Origin: an uncultured Actinomycetes bacterium
GTDB lineage: Bacteria > Actinomycetota > Acidimicrobiia > Acidimicrobiales > RAAP-2
Reading direction: 5' to 3'
DNA: 33,116 bases
Assembly (NCBI GenBank): GCA_903826715.1
Contig: CAIKFN010000156.1
Span: 1 to 33,116, forward strand
Position numbers and translations under genes: made by a program
Shown: piece after piece, positions 31,825-33,116 of the stretch
Position numbering within the stretch: position 1 is the stretch's first letter
How the letters are laid out: each line of letters begins with the position of its first letter
The notes under the pieces: model-generated
Databases searched by the model: none
Told to the model about the DNA's origin: nothing
The model's input: the letters and a program-made list of their open reading frames with translations, nothing else

Positions 31825-31830
31825 ACGCTA
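31825..31830 (-). promoter_or_regulatory. Candidate -10 of the YfhO-like gene, at the end of the pnp terminator
   Basis: TAGCGT (TANNNT, minus strand) ends 7 nt before the ATG at 31817 and directly abuts the T-tract of the pnp terminator. A start here would let the gene be transcribed despite the terminator. An AGAGGG follows but is too close to the ATG for a good ribosome site. Confidence 0.45.
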
Positions 31831-31880
31831 CAAAAGAAAAACCCCCTGTGAATCAACATTACGTTGATTCACAGGGGGTT
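31831..31880 (-). terminator. Rho-independent terminator of pnp
   Basis: A perfect 18-bp stem (31840-31857 with 31863-31880) with a 5-base loop is followed on the minus strand by a T-rich tail (TTTTCTTTTG, 31831-31840). It starts 8 bases after the pnp stop codon. It is the strongest terminator in the window. Confidence 0.93.
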
Positions 31881-31888
31881 CTAATGAA

Positions 31889-33116
31889 TTAACGACGACG
31901 TGGACGTGGTCCTCGACGGTTTGGACCATCTGTGCTGTCGAATGATGGACCACCAGGGCCCAAGTCACCAATTTCGTCAGCAAGTTCAGCTTCGAACGAT
32001 GCTTCAAAAGATGATGACGGAGCCTTTGGCTTGTCTTCACGAGGTGCACGCTCTTCACGCGGTCCGCGGTCTTCACGTGGTGGACGAGCAGCACGTGGCT
32101 CTTCGTCTACAACCATGTTGGCGTATTCACCAGCGAGTGAAAGTGAAACCTTGCCCTGTGGGTCAATGTCATCTACCTTCACTTCAAGTGTCTGTCCAAG
32201 TTCAACAACATCTTCAACCTGTCCAATGCGCTTTCCACCATTAAGTGGGGCCATCTTCGAGATGTGAAGCAGGCCATCACGGCCCGGCATGATTGAAATG
32301 AATGCACCGAACTTCGCGATGTTTACAACGCGTCCCGGGTACACCGCGCCAACTTCAGCCACTGGTGGGTCAAGGATAAGTGAAATACGACGACGTGCTT
32401 CTTCAACAGCGCGTCCGTCCTTGGCACCTATAGTTACGGTTCCAACAACACCATCATCATCAACTGCGATGTCTGCGCCAGTCTCCTGCTGCAAAGTGTT
32501 GATGACCTTACCCTTTGGCCCAATGACTTCGCCGATCTTGTCGATTGGAATTTCAATCGTCACAATCTTTGGAGCAACAGCAGCAACTTCGCTACGTGGC
32601 TCTGCAATGGTGTCAGTGATGAGCTTCAGAATTGTGAGGCGAGCATCCTTTGCCTGGTGAAGTGCCTTTGAAAGCACGTCAGCTGGAAGTCCGTCAATCT
32701 TGGTGTCAAGTTGAAGCGCAGTAACAGCATCAGCAGTTCCTGCAACCTTGAAGTCCATGTCACCAAATGCGTCTTCTGCGCCCAAGATGTCAGTAAGCGT
32801 TACGTACTTGCCGTCTTCGTACACAAGTCCCATTGCGATACCCGCAACTGGAGCCTTGATAGGAACACCCGCAGCCATAAGCGACAAGGTTGAACCACAT
32901 ACTGAAGCCATTGAAGTAGAACCGTTAGACGCCATGATGTCTGAAACAACACGAAGCGTGTAGGCAAAGTCCTGTTCGTTTGGAAGTACAGGAATAAGTG
33001 CACGCTCAGCGAGCATTCCGTGTCCAACTTCACGACGCTTAGGAGCTCCTACGCGACCAGTTTCACCAACTGAGTATGGAGGGAAGTTGTAGTGGTGCAT
33101 GTAGCGGCGCCACTCG
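31889..33116 (-). CDS. pnp: Polyribonucleotide nucleotidyltransferase (PNPase), 5' truncated by window edge
   Basis: Phosphorolytic 3'-5' exoribonuclease of RNA decay. The frame stays open to the window edge, so the first RNase PH core is missing. Seen here are the second PH core (YNFPPYSVGETGRVGAPKRREVGHG, GSTSMASVCG, and DMDFKVAGT), a KH domain (IPIDKIGEVIGPKGKVINTLQ) and an S1 domain (GAVYPGRVVNIAKFGAFI through DGLLHIS). A charged tail rich in Arg, Pro and Glu (RPPREDRGPREER region, then GPRPRRR at the end) is typical of actinobacterial GpsI/PNPase and may bind RNA or partners. A strong terminator follows. Confidence 0.97.
   Translation of the reverse strand, partial: EWRRYMHHYNFPPYSVGETGRVGAPKRREVGHGMLAERALIPVLPNEQDFAYTLRVVSDIMASNGSTSMASVCGSTLSLMAAGVPIKAPVAGIAMGLVYEDGKYVTLTDILGAEDAFGDMDFKVAGTADAVTALQLDTKIDGLPADVLSKALHQAKDARLTILKLITDTIAEPRSEVAAVAPKIVTIEIPIDKIGEVIGPKGKVINTLQQETGADIAVDDDGVVGTVTIGAKDGRAVEEARRRISLILDPPVAEVGAVYPGRVVNIAKFGAFISIMPGRDGLLHISKMAPLNGGKRIGQVEDVVELGQTLEVKVDDIDPQGKVSLSLAGEYANMVVDEEPRAARPPREDRGPREERAPREDKPKAPSSSFEASFEAELADEIGDLGPGGPSFDSTDGPNRRGPRPRRR

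Noticed and set aside
31818..31859. Longer N-terminus of the YfhO-like protein
   Set aside because: The reading passes through the stem and T-tract of the pnp terminator.
1..33116. Defence island, prophage, transposon, toxin-antitoxin or biosynthetic cluster
   Set aside because: All sizeable genes belong to housekeeping, transport, wall or SOS families; no integrase, transposase, cas, restriction or assembly-line genes are present.

Overview
The window looks like chromosomal DNA of a streamlined actinobacterium, probably class Acidimicrobiia. Evidence: actinobacterial gene order (pnp-dapB-dapA-rnj-ftsK; miaB-miaA-dapF-hflX; lexA / LysM gene / nrdR), Gram-positive-type LexA boxes, frequent GTG and TTG starts, and an exported L,D-transpeptidase with a long Thr-rich linker of a kind common in Acidimicrobiia. 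Base composition looks mid-40s % GC by eye. The class assignment is an inference. Almost everything is on the minus strand; trpE (partial), the L,D-transpeptidase, lexA and a SIP-family flavoprotein are on plus.

Layout. 1-773: 3' end of trpE. 779-1856 (minus): tRNA-Cys(GCA), DEDDh exonuclease, tRNA-Val(GAC), possible 46-residue membrane peptide. 1973-3214: L,D-transpeptidase. 3198-6165 (minus): SOS-controlled LysM protein, nrdR, PIG-L deacetylase, dinB. 6275-11352 (minus): complete livKHMGF branched-chain amino-acid-type ABC operon. 11586-12206: lexA with two operators. 12203-21313 (minus): thrB-rhtA-like exporter-miaB-miaA-dapF-hflX-dapC-dapD-dapE. 21318-24935 (minus): ftsK and a D-Ala-D-Ala carboxypeptidase. 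24990-25757: SIP flavoprotein. 25754-33116 (minus): pnp (5' truncated), terminator, large YfhO-like membrane protein, dapB, dapA, rnj.

How the genes fit together. All six steps from aspartate semialdehyde to meso-diaminopimelate by the succinylase route are present (dapA, dapB, dapD, dapC, dapE, dapF). They sit beside wall enzymes that act on DAP-containing stem peptides, and beside homoserine kinase with an EamA exporter. A second theme is SOS and cell-cycle control: LexA, a LysM membrane protein with two LexA operators inside its promoter, Pol IV, NrdR and FtsK.

No phage, transposon, CRISPR array, toxin-antitoxin pair or defence island is visible, and I found no clearly new multi-gene system. 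The most unusual signal is regulatory. Nine genes carry a TANNNT hexamer ending exactly 6 or 7 nt before the start codon, usually without a good Shine-Dalgarno sequence, which suggests widespread leaderless transcription including inside apparent operons. Other points of note are an E. coli-type DapD, altered active-site motifs in both peptidoglycan enzymes, a liv operon splitting lexA from its LysM partner, and a YfhO-like gene where relatives carry other genes between pnp and dapB.
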